From contig QPIL01000122.1 in assembly GCA_003666325.1 (NCBI GenBank), positions 1-64,000 of the forward strand: a stretch of 64,000 nucleotides of DNA, given 5' to 3'. A program made the translations under genes and the position numbers. The notes beneath the pieces are model-generated. The model ran no database searches. It saw only the letters and a list, made by a program, of their open reading frames with translations, and was not told the DNA's origin. Shown here in pieces: positions 1 to 9,280 of this stretch. How positions within the stretch are numbered: the first letter of the stretch is position 1; each line of letters begins with the position of its first letter. Source of the DNA: Methylococcales symbiont of Iophon sp. n. MRB-2018. GTDB lineage: Bacteria > Pseudomonadota > Gammaproteobacteria > Methylococcales > Methylomonadaceae.

Positions 1-111
1 TAAATAGTAGTCTTTATCAGCATCACAAAAGAAAACATCACCACGGCGATTGCCTCTCTGGGTAATGTGATGTGGGATATTAGCAAATACGCTTCTGGCT
101 TGTCTTGGCAT
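1..111 (-). CDS. REP-associated Y1-type transposase (RAYT), N-terminal part
   Basis: Only the first 37 codons lie in the window; the gene runs off the left edge. The translation begins MPRQARSVFANIPHHITQRG and continues with GNRRGDVFF, the usual opening of IS200/IS605-like REP-associated tyrosine transposases ('PHHITQRGNRR'). The catalytic HUH motif and tyrosine would lie outside the window. Such enzymes act on short palindromic repeats. The GGGTAGCGTCCCC-type repeats start about 17 bp upstream of the ATG and the window holds other REP-like hairpins, so it may be linked to them. Family assignment rests on the N-terminus only; completeness cannot be judged. Confidence 0.75.
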   Translation of the reverse strand, partial: MPRQARSVFANIPHHITQRGNRRGDVFFCDADKDYYL

Positions 112-127
112 AGGTGTATTTTAACAG

Positions 128-309
128 ATAAAAGGGTAGCGTCCCCTTATTTCCGATAAAAGGGTAGCGTCCCCTTATTTCCAAGGGTAGCGTCCCCTTA
201 TTTCCACCCTTATTTCCACCCTTATTTCCACCCTTATTTCCACCCTTATTTCCCACCCTTATTTCCCAGCGTCCCCTTATTTCCCAAAGGGTAGCGTCCC
301 CTTATTTCC
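128..309. repeat. Tandem repeat array upstream of the RAYT gene
   Basis: Four copies of a roughly 22-bp unit with core GGGTAGCGTCCCCTTATT are interleaved with five to six copies of a shorter 12-bp unit, ACCCTTATTTCC, which is the right-hand part of the larger unit. The array starts next to the 5' end of the transposase gene. The core contains GGG...CCC half-sites typical of RAYT-associated sequences. There are no unique spacers, so it is not a CRISPR array. Confidence 0.85.
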
Positions 310-586
310 CTCTAGTTTATACACATATTGTGCATGCTCTTAATAAGGATATGGTGAAAAGCCCACTGGATTTTTAAACTGTTCTGATTTTCTACCCCCC
401 TCCCCTGTTTGATTTGCTTTTTTTCCAGTTGATGGGATTGTTATGCAATATGTGCAGCTTTGCTGTGCAACTTTTATTCTCTCTGGTTTCATTTATTCGG
501 CACTTAATTGGCCGTTCTTTTCTGATAGCCTTAGATCAGAGAGCAAAACAATTTTCAAGATGAATAAATTCTCTGCATTTGCAGCA
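310..586. other. Spacer with no supported gene
   Basis: Between the tandem array and the repeat A copy there is AT-rich sequence with a short C-run near 395. A 74-codon frame at 443-667 has no recognisable domain and its 3' third is dispersed repeat, so it is not called. Confidence 0.5.
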
Positions 587-686
587 ATACCCTATTCAAC
601 AAATAAACACACCAATCTAGCTTCCATATTATCACCTTATAAGCTAACTAAAATAGTGGGTTATTAATAAGTAGCCCACTATTTTT
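587..686 (-). repeat. Dispersed repeat A, copy 1
   Basis: On the minus strand this reads hairpin, then AAGGTGATAATATG, then a short frame ending in LFVE. It closely matches the plus-strand sequence at 26526-26626 and more loosely 53262-53339. The hairpin arms are AAAATAGTGGG and CCCACTATTTT around TTATTAATAAGTAG. Unlike the copy at 26526 it is not followed by repeat B. Confidence 0.8.
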
Positions 687-747
687 AGGGTCTATGCCAT
701 TTATGTGGATACTCAAATTTCAGTTTTCTACTATTTGTCATCGACCG

Positions 748-2028
748 TTAGTCAAGAAACCAGAGACTCAACCAAGGCACATAGGTGATTATCAGTAAAC
801 AAAGTAGCAGTATCAGTATAAAAGGTAATGTGGCCTGATAAAGCTCGGTAATAGGTCGACAAAAGCGGTAACTGGCAATAAAGAGATTCATTCCTACTGG
901 TGGTGTTAAATAACCAATTTGCATATTGGCTAAAAAAATAATACCTAAGTGTATAGGGTGAATCCCATAACCCAGTGCTACAGGAACAATTAACGGTACC
1001 ACAATAATCAAAGCTGAAAATATATCCAGAATAGCCCCTAAAACCAGCAAAAACAGATTCAGTACAATAAGAAATGTTAAGCGACTATCAACATTCTCTT
1101 TCACCCATTCAAACAGCCACATTGGCACTTCGGCATCCACTAAATAATTGGTGAATGCCATTGAAACAGCTAAGATCAATAAAATGCCACCTACCATTTG
1201 CATAGATTGTGACATCACATTTATCAACTGTTTTAAATTAATTTCTTTATAGAGAAAACATTCTACAATCAATACATACAGTGCGGTCACTGCAGCAACT
1301 TCAGATACAGCAAAGAAACCGCCAAAAATACCTAAAAATATAAAAAAAGGTAATGGTAATTCCCAGGCTGCATCACATACTGCATCAAACGCCTGTGGCC
1401 AGGAAAAGCTAGTCTTTTCAGCCACTCTATGTCGTGTTATCCATGCCACCCACAAGGCTAAAACAACCACCATTAACAATCCAGGCAATAAACCTGCCAT
1501 AAACAATTCTGTTAAGGTAAAACTCTGCCCCAAGTTCATTTGCTGAACAATAATGCCATATAAAATTAACGGAATGGAGGGAGGCAATAATAATCCCAAG
1601 CTGCCTGTTGAAGTCACTAATCCTAGACTAAATTTTTCGTCATAACCTTCTTTAAGCAAGGCTGGTAAAAGCAATGCGCCCAAGGCTACAATAGTCACAC
1701 CTGAAGCACCGGTAAGTGCGGTAAAAACTGCACACGCAAGCAAAGAAACGATAGCTAACCCTGCTGGTAGCCAGCCAAAAAACACCCTCGTTAATTTTAT
1801 TAATCGTTCGGAGGCATTACTTTCTGAAAGAATATAACCTGCAAAAGTAAATAAAGGTAAAGCCAATAATAAAGGCGTTTCAGTCATCCTTAACAACTCT
1901 ATCGCTATAATTGAAAGGTCAATTTTGGCAGAATAGAATCCCATCAATGCTGCAGATAAAATAACGGCAAATAAAGGGGCTCCAAATAACATCATAAGCA
2001 ACAACAGCATAATCAAAACATACGTCAT
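748..2028 (-). CDS. dctM: TRAP transporter large permease (DctM family)
   Basis: A 426-residue, very hydrophobic protein with about 12 predicted membrane segments, the usual size of TRAP large permeases. Family features include the start 'MLLLLMMLFGAPLFAVILSA', 'TGASGVTIVALGALLLP', 'GLLLPPSIPLILYGI' and the C-terminal 'NMQIGYLTPPVGMNLFIAS'. It forms the ion-driven import channel for organic acids in the inner membrane with the small permease, whose gene overlaps its start by 4 bp (ATGA), implying coupled translation. No periplasmic binding protein gene (dctP) is adjacent, so the substrate cannot be inferred. Confidence 0.93.
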   Translation of the reverse strand: MTYVLIMLLLLMMLFGAPLFAVILSAALMGFYSAKIDLSIIAIELLRMTETPLLLALPLFTFAGYILSESNASERLIKLTRVFFGWLPAGLAIVSLLACAVFTALTGASGVTIVALGALLLPALLKEGYDEKFSLGLVTSTGSLGLLLPPSIPLILYGIIVQQMNLGQSFTLTELFMAGLLPGLLMVVVLALWVAWITRHRVAEKTSFSWPQAFDAVCDAAWELPLPFFIFLGIFGGFFAVSEVAAVTALYVLIVECFLYKEINLKQLINVMSQSMQMVGGILLILAVSMAFTNYLVDAEVPMWLFEWVKENVDSRLTFLIVLNLFLLVLGAILDIFSALIIVVPLIVPVALGYGIHPIHLGIIFLANMQIGYLTPPVGMNLFIASYRFCRPITELYQATLPFILILLLCLLIITYVPWLSLWFLD

Positions 2029-2498
2029 TCCATCTCCCTCAAATCAAATAATGCAGAGAGAATATAACGCAAACCTATAATAAAAAAGGCAAAGGGAATA
2101 ATGGATTCACATATCCAGTTAGGTACAAAAGCAAAGGCCAGTCCACCCTCTTCATATTCCACTTTTACAAATTTAAAACTGTAAAACATCACCATAAAAC
2201 AAACCACTGCCGTAAAGGTATCTGTTATACGTTTAACGATGGTTTGCATGTGCTCACTTAAAACCTGTGAAAAAACCTCGATAGTTATATGCTTCCCTTG
2301 TCTACTAGCCACCATGGCTCCGATTAATGTCATCCATAACAGGGCAATTCTGAGAAAAGAATCCATCCAGAGAAATCCCGCTGAAAAGAAATTGCGCATA
2401 ATAATTTGTACAACGGCTAGCACAATCATTGATAGCAACAAAAGCACGAGAATTCCTGTTTCTGTTTTAAGTAAAAATTTATAGCATTTAAGTATCAT
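2025..2498 (-). CDS. dctQ: TRAP transporter small permease (DctQ family)
   Basis: A 157-residue protein with four predicted membrane helices. The typical DctQ stretch is 'LWMDSFLRIALLWMTLIGAM' followed by 'ASRQGKHITIEVF', around residues 42-75. It partners the large permease immediately downstream. The usual first gene of the set (dctP) is missing; the upstream side is occupied by the ISL3 transposase relic, suggesting the operon was rearranged. Confidence 0.9.
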   Translation of the reverse strand: MILKCYKFLLKTETGILVLLLLSMIVLAVVQIIMRNFFSAGFLWMDSFLRIALLWMTLIGAMVASRQGKHITIEVFSQVLSEHMQTIVKRITDTFTAVVCFMVMFYSFKFVKVEYEEGGLAFAFVPNWICESIIPFAFFIIGLRYILSALFDLREME

Positions 2499-2534
2499 GG
2501 CTAATAAAAAATGGGCTGTGTTGAATAGAGTGAG

Positions 2535-2818
2535 GCATTAAATTTTAGTGTTCCAGCGAGTAGGTAAATCTTATCAATAAGGTTGCTATTTCGGAAACCG
2601 CTGGCTCTGCGTTTAGCCATTTGAATTTTGTTATTAATACTTGCAAGCGTTAGGCTTTTTTTGGTTTAGGGAAAAGCGTGAAGTTCACTTAATAAGGCTT
2701 TCTTGCTATTAGATAATGCAGTCTGTTTTTTTTTGGGAAGGTATATTTATGCCCTTTTAATTCATTATGCTCTTGTCTTTTTTGTTGCTGAACTTTATCC
2801 GTTCAATTCTTCATAGAC
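2535..2818 (-). pseudogene. Relic of an ISL3-family transposase (C-terminal pieces)
   Basis: No open frame spans it, but minus-strand translation gives consecutive fragments of an ISL3 transposase: 'DKVQQQKRQEHNELKGHKYT', then after a frameshift 'NSKKALLSELHAFP', then after a gap 'KIQMAKRRASGFRN' and 'LIDKIYLLAGTLKF'. The last piece is the conserved ISL3 C-terminus. The N-terminal half and the internal DDE region are absent. This fills the gap between ppk1 and dctQ and marks an old insertion. Confidence 0.75.
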
Positions 2819-2826
2819 TCTTATCT

Positions 2827-4896
2827 TTACTGAAAAGACTTTAAAAGCTCCTGCTGAATTAAATATGGCTCTTCGCCTTCAGCAGGTTTAAGTTGTACAT
2901 AATTGCCTTCACTTTGTAATATCCAAGCTTGCGTATTATCTTTTAAATACCCCGTTAAATCCCTAAGTACTCTATCTTGTGACTTTTTGTTTTCTATGGG
3001 AAAACAGACCTCAACCCGTCTAAACATATTTCTACTCATTAAATCAGCACTCGCTGCATACACTTCCCATGTACCATCATTAGCAAAAGCAAAAACACGC
3101 GTATGTTCTAAAAAACGTCCAATAATTGAACGGACTTCAATATTTTCTGACAAGCCTACAATTCCAGGACGCAGACAACAAACACCGCGTACAATTAAAC
3201 TAATTTTTACACCCACTTGTGATGCTCTGTATAAGGCTTTAATTAATTCTTCTTCATCAACAGCATTTACTTTAATAAGGATTTCTGCTACTTTTCCATT
3301 TTTTTTGTTTTCTATTTCTCTTCCAATTTTTTCCAGTAATCCTTTATGTAAAGTAAATGGTGATTGTAATAATTTATGTAATTTAGCCATTTTCCCTAAA
3401 CTGGTCAATTGCACAAAAATACGCCTGACATCTTCGCCTAATTCTTTGTTACAACTGAACAAGCCATAATCGGTATATACCTTAGCCGTTGTTGGATGAT
3501 AATTACCTGTACCTATATGTACATAATTACGTAAGGTCTTGCCTTCTTTTTTTAATATCAAACACATTTTTGCATGTGTTTTATAGCCTACGACACCATA
3601 CACTACATGAACGGCAGCTTCTTGTAATTTAGCGGCTAGATCAATATTTTCTTTCTCATCAAATCTTGCTCTTAATTCGATAACCACAGTGACTTCTTTA
3701 CCTGCCTTGGCTGCCTTGACTAAAGCGGCGACAACTGGTGAGTCTACTCCTGCTCTATACAGTGTCTGCTTGATAGCCAAAACGTGTGGATCAATAGCAG
3801 CTTGTCGAATAAATTCAACAACTGGCAAAAAAGACTCGTAGGGATGATGTAGCAAAAAATCCTGTTTTTTAATAGCCTCAAAAATATTCTTCTTTCTACC
3901 TAGTCGAGAAGGAACGCTGGATTTATAAGGGATAAATTTAAGATCGGGGCGTTCAATCATGTTATATATTTCTAGTAATCGACTTAAATTAACAGGACCT
4001 TTTGCGTAAAAAATACGCTCCGAATTCATGCTGAACCGTTCTTTTAAGAAAAAGACGGTTTGTTCAGGACAATTTTCATCAATCTCCATGCGTACTTCAT
4101 CGCCATAATTACGCATGACTAATTCACCTTCTACCGCATGCATCAGATCATCAACGGCATCATCATCAACAAAAAAATCACTGTTACGAGTGACTCGAAA
4201 TTGATGACAGCCTTTAACTGTCATACCGGTAAATAACTCATTAACAAAAGCATGAATAACGGACGATAAAAAAACAAAATCATTCGGTCCACTATCAGCT
4301 TCTTCCGCAGGAAACTGAATAATACGAGGTAATGCTCTAGGTACTTGTAATATGGCTCTACCGCTATTTCGACCAAAGGCATCTTTGCCTGTCAAAGAAA
4401 TAATAAAATTTAAACTTTTATTAAGGATACGCGGAAAGGGATGGGCTGAATCCAGTCCTACCGGTGTGAGAATGGGTAATAACTCTTTATTAAAGAATTT
4501 TTCTATCCATTTACGTTGTGTTGCCGTCCATTTATCTCGCCTTACAAAGCGAATATTTTCTTCGTTTAATTGTGGAATTAATAATTCATTAAGAACCCGA
4601 TATTGTTCTTCAACCAATTCATGTGCTTTATGTCCTATCTTTTCCAACTGCTCATGCGGTGTCAAACCGTCTATACTGCATGCACTTGGGTCAATATTTG
4701 CCATTTGTAACACACTGGCAACACGCACTTCATAAAACTCATCCAGATTAGAACAAGAAATACATAAATATTTTAACCGTTCTAACAAAGAAATCGTTTC
4801 ATCTTTTGCCTGAGCTAAAACGCGAACATTAAATTCTAATAAACTCAGTTCACGATTAATGTAATATTCTGGATTCTCTAGTTGTTCTATTTCCAT
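2827..4896 (-). CDS. ppk1: Polyphosphate kinase 1
   Basis: Cytoplasmic or membrane-associated enzyme that reversibly makes inorganic polyphosphate from ATP. At 689 residues it has the usual Ppk1 length. Domain order is the N-terminal helical domain ('YINRELSLLEFNVRVL' near residue 12), head domain ('TPVGLDSAHPFPRI' near 144) and two phospholipase-D-like C-terminal domains. The autophosphorylated histidine is H441 in 'YKTHAKM', and the second active-site histidine is H467 in 'GTGNYH'. The start is followed directly by the conserved ENPEYYINRELS. No ppx gene is adjacent. Confidence 0.97.
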   Translation of the reverse strand: MEIEQLENPEYYINRELSLLEFNVRVLAQAKDETISLLERLKYLCISCSNLDEFYEVRVASVLQMANIDPSACSIDGLTPHEQLEKIGHKAHELVEEQYRVLNELLIPQLNEENIRFVRRDKWTATQRKWIEKFFNKELLPILTPVGLDSAHPFPRILNKSLNFIISLTGKDAFGRNSGRAILQVPRALPRIIQFPAEEADSGPNDFVFLSSVIHAFVNELFTGMTVKGCHQFRVTRNSDFFVDDDAVDDLMHAVEGELVMRNYGDEVRMEIDENCPEQTVFFLKERFSMNSERIFYAKGPVNLSRLLEIYNMIERPDLKFIPYKSSVPSRLGRKKNIFEAIKKQDFLLHHPYESFLPVVEFIRQAAIDPHVLAIKQTLYRAGVDSPVVAALVKAAKAGKEVTVVIELRARFDEKENIDLAAKLQEAAVHVVYGVVGYKTHAKMCLILKKEGKTLRNYVHIGTGNYHPTTAKVYTDYGLFSCNKELGEDVRRIFVQLTSLGKMAKLHKLLQSPFTLHKGLLEKIGREIENKKNGKVAEILIKVNAVDEEELIKALYRASQVGVKISLIVRGVCCLRPGIVGLSENIEVRSIIGRFLEHTRVFAFANDGTWEVYAASADLMSRNMFRRVEVCFPIENKKSQDRVLRDLTGYLKDNTQAWILQSEGNYVQLKPAEGEEPYLIQQELLKSFQ

Positions 4897-4989
4897 AGGT
4901 TTTTATTCATTTTTTTAAATGTATTACAAAACGCTAAAATCATTCAGAACGAAATGCAATACAGGGTTTCGAGCCATCAGTTTCGTCTA

Positions 4990-5895
4990 TTATCTATTAC
5001 CTTGAATACCACCAGTATGTATGGTTAATATTTTTTGTCCTGCTTTAAAATAATCTTTTTGAATTAAATCAAACAAGCCATAAAACATTTTTGCGGTGTA
5101 AACTGGCTCTAGTACAATGTTATGACAAGTTTTAAAGTCATTGATAAATAATAATAGTTCATTATTACATTTTGCAAAGCCACCGAAATGATAATCTAGC
5201 TGAATTAGCCAATGGATTTTATTTAAAGGATTGTTTTTTAGTAATTGTTCAACGTCTTTTGATAAAAAATCGGCACCTTTTAATGCAGAGAAACCCATAA
5301 CTTTTGTGTTTTCTGAGCACGATGCAATAATTCCAGCTAAAGTTGTTCCGCTGCCACAAGGTACACAAATAACGTCAAACTCTGTTTCCAGTTCAGTAAC
5401 AATATCTGCCACACCTTTTAATGCCAACGCTGTTGCCCCACCCTCTGGCAACCAATATTCACCGCTTTTATTACCCGGCAAAGCATCCTCTGCTTTCAAT
5501 TGTCGTAATGCTCTGTATGCCTCGCGAGAGACGTAACGTAAGTCCATACCCCATTTTTGCAAATCTAAGAGAGTTGGATTTTTCTGTTTGCCTTCTTCTC
5601 CTCGGATGATAGCTCTTGAATTTAAACCCAGTTGCTTACAGGTATAGGCTAAGGCATGTAAATGATTTGAGTAGGCACCGCCCATACTGATTATGGTATG
5701 GCTGCTCGACTTTAAAGCATGATCTAGACAATATTTTAATTTACGCCACTTATTTCCAGAAATAATTGGATGAATTAAATCATCTCGTTTAATCCAGCAT
5801 TCTATCTTTTTTTGTTCTAATAAAGGGCTAAATATTTGGCTCAGTGTGGATGCTTGAAAGCTACTTTCTAAGTCAGTCAGTTTGGCATGTAGCAT
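4990..5895 (-). CDS. PLP-dependent 1-aminocyclopropane-1-carboxylate deaminase / D-cysteine desulfhydrase family protein
   Basis: A 301-residue fold-type II PLP enzyme. The expected PLP lysine is in 'SGNKWRKLKY' (near residue 49), preceded by 'IKRDDLIHP'. The phosphate-binding loop is 'CGSGTTLAGI', and 'GGAYSNH' is the substrate loop typical of this family. Members either deaminate ACC or release sulfide from D-cysteine; sequence reading cannot choose. Its start overlaps the 3' end of folP by 23 bp, so it is probably cotranscribed with it. Confidence 0.85.
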   Translation of the reverse strand: MLHAKLTDLESSFQASTLSQIFSPLLEQKKIECWIKRDDLIHPIISGNKWRKLKYCLDHALKSSSHTIISMGGAYSNHLHALAYTCKQLGLNSRAIIRGEEGKQKNPTLLDLQKWGMDLRYVSREAYRALRQLKAEDALPGNKSGEYWLPEGGATALALKGVADIVTELETEFDVICVPCGSGTTLAGIIASCSENTKVMGFSALKGADFLSKDVEQLLKNNPLNKIHWLIQLDYHFGGFAKCNNELLLFINDFKTCHNIVLEPVYTAKMFYGLFDLIQKDYFKAGQKILTIHTGGIQGNR

Positions 5896-6706
5896 ATTTT
5901 ATAGCCCATGCTACATCCGCAGCTTGTCTGTTTTCTTTAACATCATGCACTCTAAACATTTGTACGCCGCCCATAACCCCTAATGCAGTAGTAGCAGCAG
6001 TTGCAGCAACGAGTTCGGCAGGCTCTGACACATCACAAAGACTGCCCATAAATCGTTTACGACTGGTGCCTAATAGAACGGGGAATCCCATTTCTACTAA
6101 TGGCTCTAAATGCGCCAATAAATTCAGATTGTCTTCTCTCCGTTTACCAAAACCAATGCCGGGGTCTATTATAATATTTTCTTTTTTAACCCCACTGTGC
6201 AATGCCTCTGCAATGCTATCGTTTAAACTATCCATGACCTCATTAACCACATTTTTATAATAAGGCTTATCTTGCATGGTTTTGGGGGTACCTTGCATGT
6301 GCATCAAAATAATAGCTACATTTTTTTCAGCGGCTATGCTAAAAATATGATGATCTTGCTGCCCTGCTGAAATGTCATTAATGATATTAGCACCTGCATT
6401 AATCGCTGCCTTAGCCACTTCACTTGAAGTCGTGTCAATGCTAATTAAAACCGTTTCTGACAGCTCACTTCTAAGCGCTAAAATAATAGGTACAACCCGT
6501 GAAATTTGACTATCAATACTGACTGGAGTTGAACCTGGGCGAGATGACTCACCACCAATATCAATAATATCTGCACCTTCTGAAAGCATTTTTTCAGTTT
6601 GCTGGAGAGCACACGCTACATTCATATATTGTCCGCCATCAGAGAAACTATCTGGGGTCACATTTAAAATCCCCATAATGATGGGTTTATTAATATTTTT
6701 GAACAC
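5873..6706 (-). CDS. folP: Dihydropteroate synthase
   Basis: A 277-residue TIM-barrel enzyme condensing 4-aminobenzoate with dihydropterin diphosphate. Signature 1 is 'MGILNVTPDSFSDGG' (residues 11-25), signature 2 is 'GADIIDIGGESSRPGS' (44-59), and later come 'NDIS' and the phosphate-binding 'GTSRKRF'. These all fit folate-type DHPS. It diverges from the pterin/C1 cofactor block that begins 75 bp away, so it may serve folate, the methanopterin-like cofactor, or both. Confidence 0.95.
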   Translation of the reverse strand: MFKNINKPIIMGILNVTPDSFSDGGQYMNVACALQQTEKMLSEGADIIDIGGESSRPGSTPVSIDSQISRVVPIILALRSELSETVLISIDTTSSEVAKAAINAGANIINDISAGQQDHHIFSIAAEKNVAIILMHMQGTPKTMQDKPYYKNVVNEVMDSLNDSIAEALHSGVKKENIIIDPGIGFGKRREDNLNLLAHLEPLVEMGFPVLLGTSRKRFMGSLCDVSEPAELVAATAATTALGVMGGVQMFRVHDVKENRQAADVAWAIKYATCQTD

Positions 6707-6780
6707 AATAGAGTCCTCTATATTATTTCTAAAAAAAGTTTCAGGTATAATGCCCCTTCTGATTAATTCTTAAATCAACA

Positions 6781-7317
6781 ATGAATCGAGCTAAAATTGC
6801 TTGGGCTATCACCGGTTCTGGTCATTATATAGAAGAATGCCTTGAATTCCTGCTCACTCTGAAAAATGTTGATGTCTATTTAAGCCAGGCAGGAGAAGAA
6901 GTGCTAAAAATGTATGGTGTTGATTTAAAAAATGTTCATGCTATACATTCTGTTTATAGAGATAAGGCTGCATCTGCACCCCCTGTGGGTCATTTTTATA
7001 AGGGTTATTATCATACCTTTGTGATGGCACCCACCACCTCCAATACCATTGCCAAATGTGTTTTAGGTATTGCTGATTCATTAGTCACTAATTTATATTC
7101 CCAAGCAGGGAAATGTCAGATACCTAGTATTATTTACCCCTGTGATATTGCACCTGCAATGGAAACCACGGCACCTAGTGGTAAAGTCATGGTTTACCCC
7201 CGAAAAGTTGACCTAGAGGCAACCGATAAAATCAAAACTTTTGAATATACCGAAGTGGTAGAAAGTGTCGATGAGCTTATAGTCAGCGTTAAACAACGGA
7301 TTAAATCACTGGCATGA
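6781..7317 (+). CDS. Flavoprotein (AfpA / dihydromethanopterin reductase-like)
   Basis: A 178-residue protein of the flavoprotein (PPC decarboxylase/UbiX-like) fold. The N-terminus 'IAWAITGSGHYIEECL' has the FMN-binding start, and 'APTTSNTIAKCVLGIADSLV' is the conserved second loop. Relatives include archaeal flavoproteins and dihydromethanopterin reductase (acceptor). It opens a four-gene run with 4-bp ATGA overlaps. The neighbours are methanopterin-type, so reduction of the pterin cofactor is the best inference; the exact reaction is not shown by the sequence. Confidence 0.8.
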   Translation: MNRAKIAWAITGSGHYIEECLEFLLTLKNVDVYLSQAGEEVLKMYGVDLKNVHAIHSVYRDKAASAPPVGHFYKGYYHTFVMAPTTSNTIAKCVLGIADSLVTNLYSQAGKCQIPSIIYPCDIAPAMETTAPSGKVMVYPRKVDLEATDKIKTFEYTEVVESVDELIVSVKQRIKSLA

Positions 7318-8717
7318 GTTCAAATAAGCCTGAGCATTTATTGTTTTTGACCGGCAAGCTGGCAGAAAAGCAATTAACATTGATTTTACAACAGATGGAA
7401 ACTGATTTTACCTACAATATTCATCAGCTTGGGGTTAAAGTAGCCGCTTTAATCACTACTGAAATGATCAGTCGACGCTTAAAAAACACCTTCAATGCCG
7501 ATAAAATAATTATTCCAGGACGTTGTCTTGGCGATATAATCGCTTTGTCTCAAACCTTCGGTATACCAGTAGAACGTGGCCCAGAGGAGCTGAAAGATTT
7601 ACCTTTGTTTTTTGGCAAAGCCGCACATAAAATTGATTTATCCCGCTACAAGATTAAAGTTTTTGCAGAAATTGTCGACGCACCCAATTTAACCGTTGAC
7701 CAAGTTATCAAACGTGCATTTTATTACCAGCAAAATGGTGCCGATGTCATTGATATTGGTTGCCTGTCAGAAACGCCTTTCCCACAAATGGAAGACATTA
7801 TCCGCACTCTAAAACAAGAATCTTTTACCGTCAGTATTGATTCTTTAGAGGATGATGATTTACTCAGAGGGGGGCAAGCGGGGGCAGATTACATACTAAG
7901 CTTGAGCAACAAAAGCCTCTGGATTGCCGATGAGGTAAATAGCACCCCCATTTTAATCCCAGAAATACATGGCGATTTATCATCCTTAGATTATGCTATC
8001 TCAAGGTTACAAGGTAAAAACAAACCTTTTATTGTTGACCCTATTTTAGACCCGATACATTTTGGCTTTACCGAATCTATTGTGCGTAATTATAACTTTA
8101 GACAGCAATATCCCAATGTGGAAATGATGTTGGGTGTAGGCAATATTACCGAACTAACCCACGCTGATACCTCAGGTATGAACACCCTATTATTAGGTAT
8201 CTGCTCTGAGTTAAATATTAACCATATTCTGACAACAGAAGTCAGTCAACATGCCTGTCGCGCTATTAAGGAAGCCGACCAAGCCCGGCGTATTATGTAT
8301 GCTGCACAGCAACGCAGTGCTTTACCTAAACATATTGATGCTAAGCTAATGACAGTTCATGACCTTGCACCTTTTCCCTATCAATTAGATGAAATCAATG
8401 AATTTGCGGCACAAATACGAGACCCCAGCTTTCGTATTCAAACCAGCCCAGAGGGGATTCATATTTATAATCGTGATGGCTTACATACTGCCACCGACCC
8501 TTTCGATCTTTTTCCAAAATTACAAGTAGATACCGATGCCAGTCACGCTTTCTATTTAGGTGTAGAATTAGCTCGTGCCGAAATTTCCTGGCAACTAGGC
8601 AAACGCTTTAATCAGGATCGGGCCTTAAATTGGGGCTGCGCTTCCAATACAACGGAACAAACTACAGATTTGCATAGCTTTAAACCAGCAGCAACCACTT
8701 TACAAAAAAACAAATGA
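7314..8717 (+). CDS. DUF6513 and pterin-binding (dihydropteroate synthase-like) protein
   Basis: A 467-residue two-part protein. Residues 1 to about 125 match the N-terminal domain found in methylotroph and archaeal H4MPT-linked proteins ('LLFLTGKLAEKQLTLILQQM'). Residues about 125-290 form a pterin-binding TIM-barrel segment ('GADVIDIGCLSETPFPQMED', 'FIVDPILDPIHFG'). A C-terminal extension follows ('FRIQTSPEGIHIYNRDG'). It overlaps both neighbours by 4 bp. The domain pair suggests handling of a pterin intermediate in methanopterin assembly; no enzymatic activity is proved by the sequence. Confidence 0.82.
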   Translation: MSSNKPEHLLFLTGKLAEKQLTLILQQMETDFTYNIHQLGVKVAALITTEMISRRLKNTFNADKIIIPGRCLGDIIALSQTFGIPVERGPEELKDLPLFFGKAAHKIDLSRYKIKVFAEIVDAPNLTVDQVIKRAFYYQQNGADVIDIGCLSETPFPQMEDIIRTLKQESFTVSIDSLEDDDLLRGGQAGADYILSLSNKSLWIADEVNSTPILIPEIHGDLSSLDYAISRLQGKNKPFIVDPILDPIHFGFTESIVRNYNFRQQYPNVEMMLGVGNITELTHADTSGMNTLLLGICSELNINHILTTEVSQHACRAIKEADQARRIMYAAQQRSALPKHIDAKLMTVHDLAPFPYQLDEINEFAAQIRDPSFRIQTSPEGIHIYNRDGLHTATDPFDLFPKLQVDTDASHAFYLGVELARAEISWQLGKRFNQDRALNWGCASNTTEQTTDLHSFKPAATTLQKNK

Positions 8718-9280
8718 TACAAGAAGTTATTGTCAGCACTCAAAATGCACAAGGTAAATCACACCTAGCTCCTATGGGGATTCATGTGCAGGCGGATGAA
8801 ATTATCATCCTGCCGTTTCGTCCCTCCAACAGTTTAAACAATATATTAGAATTAAAATCAGCCGTGATTAATTATTGTGATGATGTCCGTATTTTTGCTG
8901 GTTGTTTAAATGGAAAGCACGATTGGCCATTAACAAAAACAGACAAAATAGAGGGGCATTACCTCTCCACAGCACTGGCTCATAAAGAGCTTGAACTGAT
9001 TAAAATTGAAGATGACCCCACAAGACCTAAACTTTTTTTTAAAATAGTTCACAGTCAAAATCATGCGCCTTTTCGGGGTTTCAATCGCGCTCAATATTCG
9101 GTGCTGGAAGCGGCAATTTTAGTCAGTCGTTTACATATTCTACCCCTAGAAAAAATAGAATCTGAAATTGAATATCTAAAGATTGGTCTGGACAAAACCG
9201 CAGGTGATAACGAACGTGAAGCATGGGGCTGGTTAATCGCATTAGTGGATCAACACAAACAAAAGCAGTTGCAAACATGA
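8714..9280 (+). CDS. DUF447 family protein
   Basis: A 188-residue protein starting 'MIQEVIVSTQNAQGKSHLAP' then 'MGIHVQADEIIILPFRPS', the flavin-reductase-like split-barrel start of DUF447. This family is shared by methanogens and H4MPT-using bacteria. The C-terminal 'GFNRAQYSVLEAAILVSRLH' is conserved-looking. It overlaps the genes on both sides (ATGA), so the four proteins are probably made together. Its biochemical role is not established. Confidence 0.82.
   Translation: MIQEVIVSTQNAQGKSHLAPMGIHVQADEIIILPFRPSNSLNNILELKSAVINYCDDVRIFAGCLNGKHDWPLTKTDKIEGHYLSTALAHKELELIKIEDDPTRPKLFFKIVHSQNHAPFRGFNRAQYSVLEAAILVSRLHILPLEKIESEIEYLKIGLDKTAGDNEREAWGWLIALVDQHKQKQLQT

Noticed and set aside
128-309. 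Possible CRISPR array
   Set aside because: Units are directly tandem or overlapping with no unique spacers and no cas genes.
443-667. 74-codon open frame
   Set aside because: No domain, poor start, and its 3' third is dispersed repeat A in the antisense direction.
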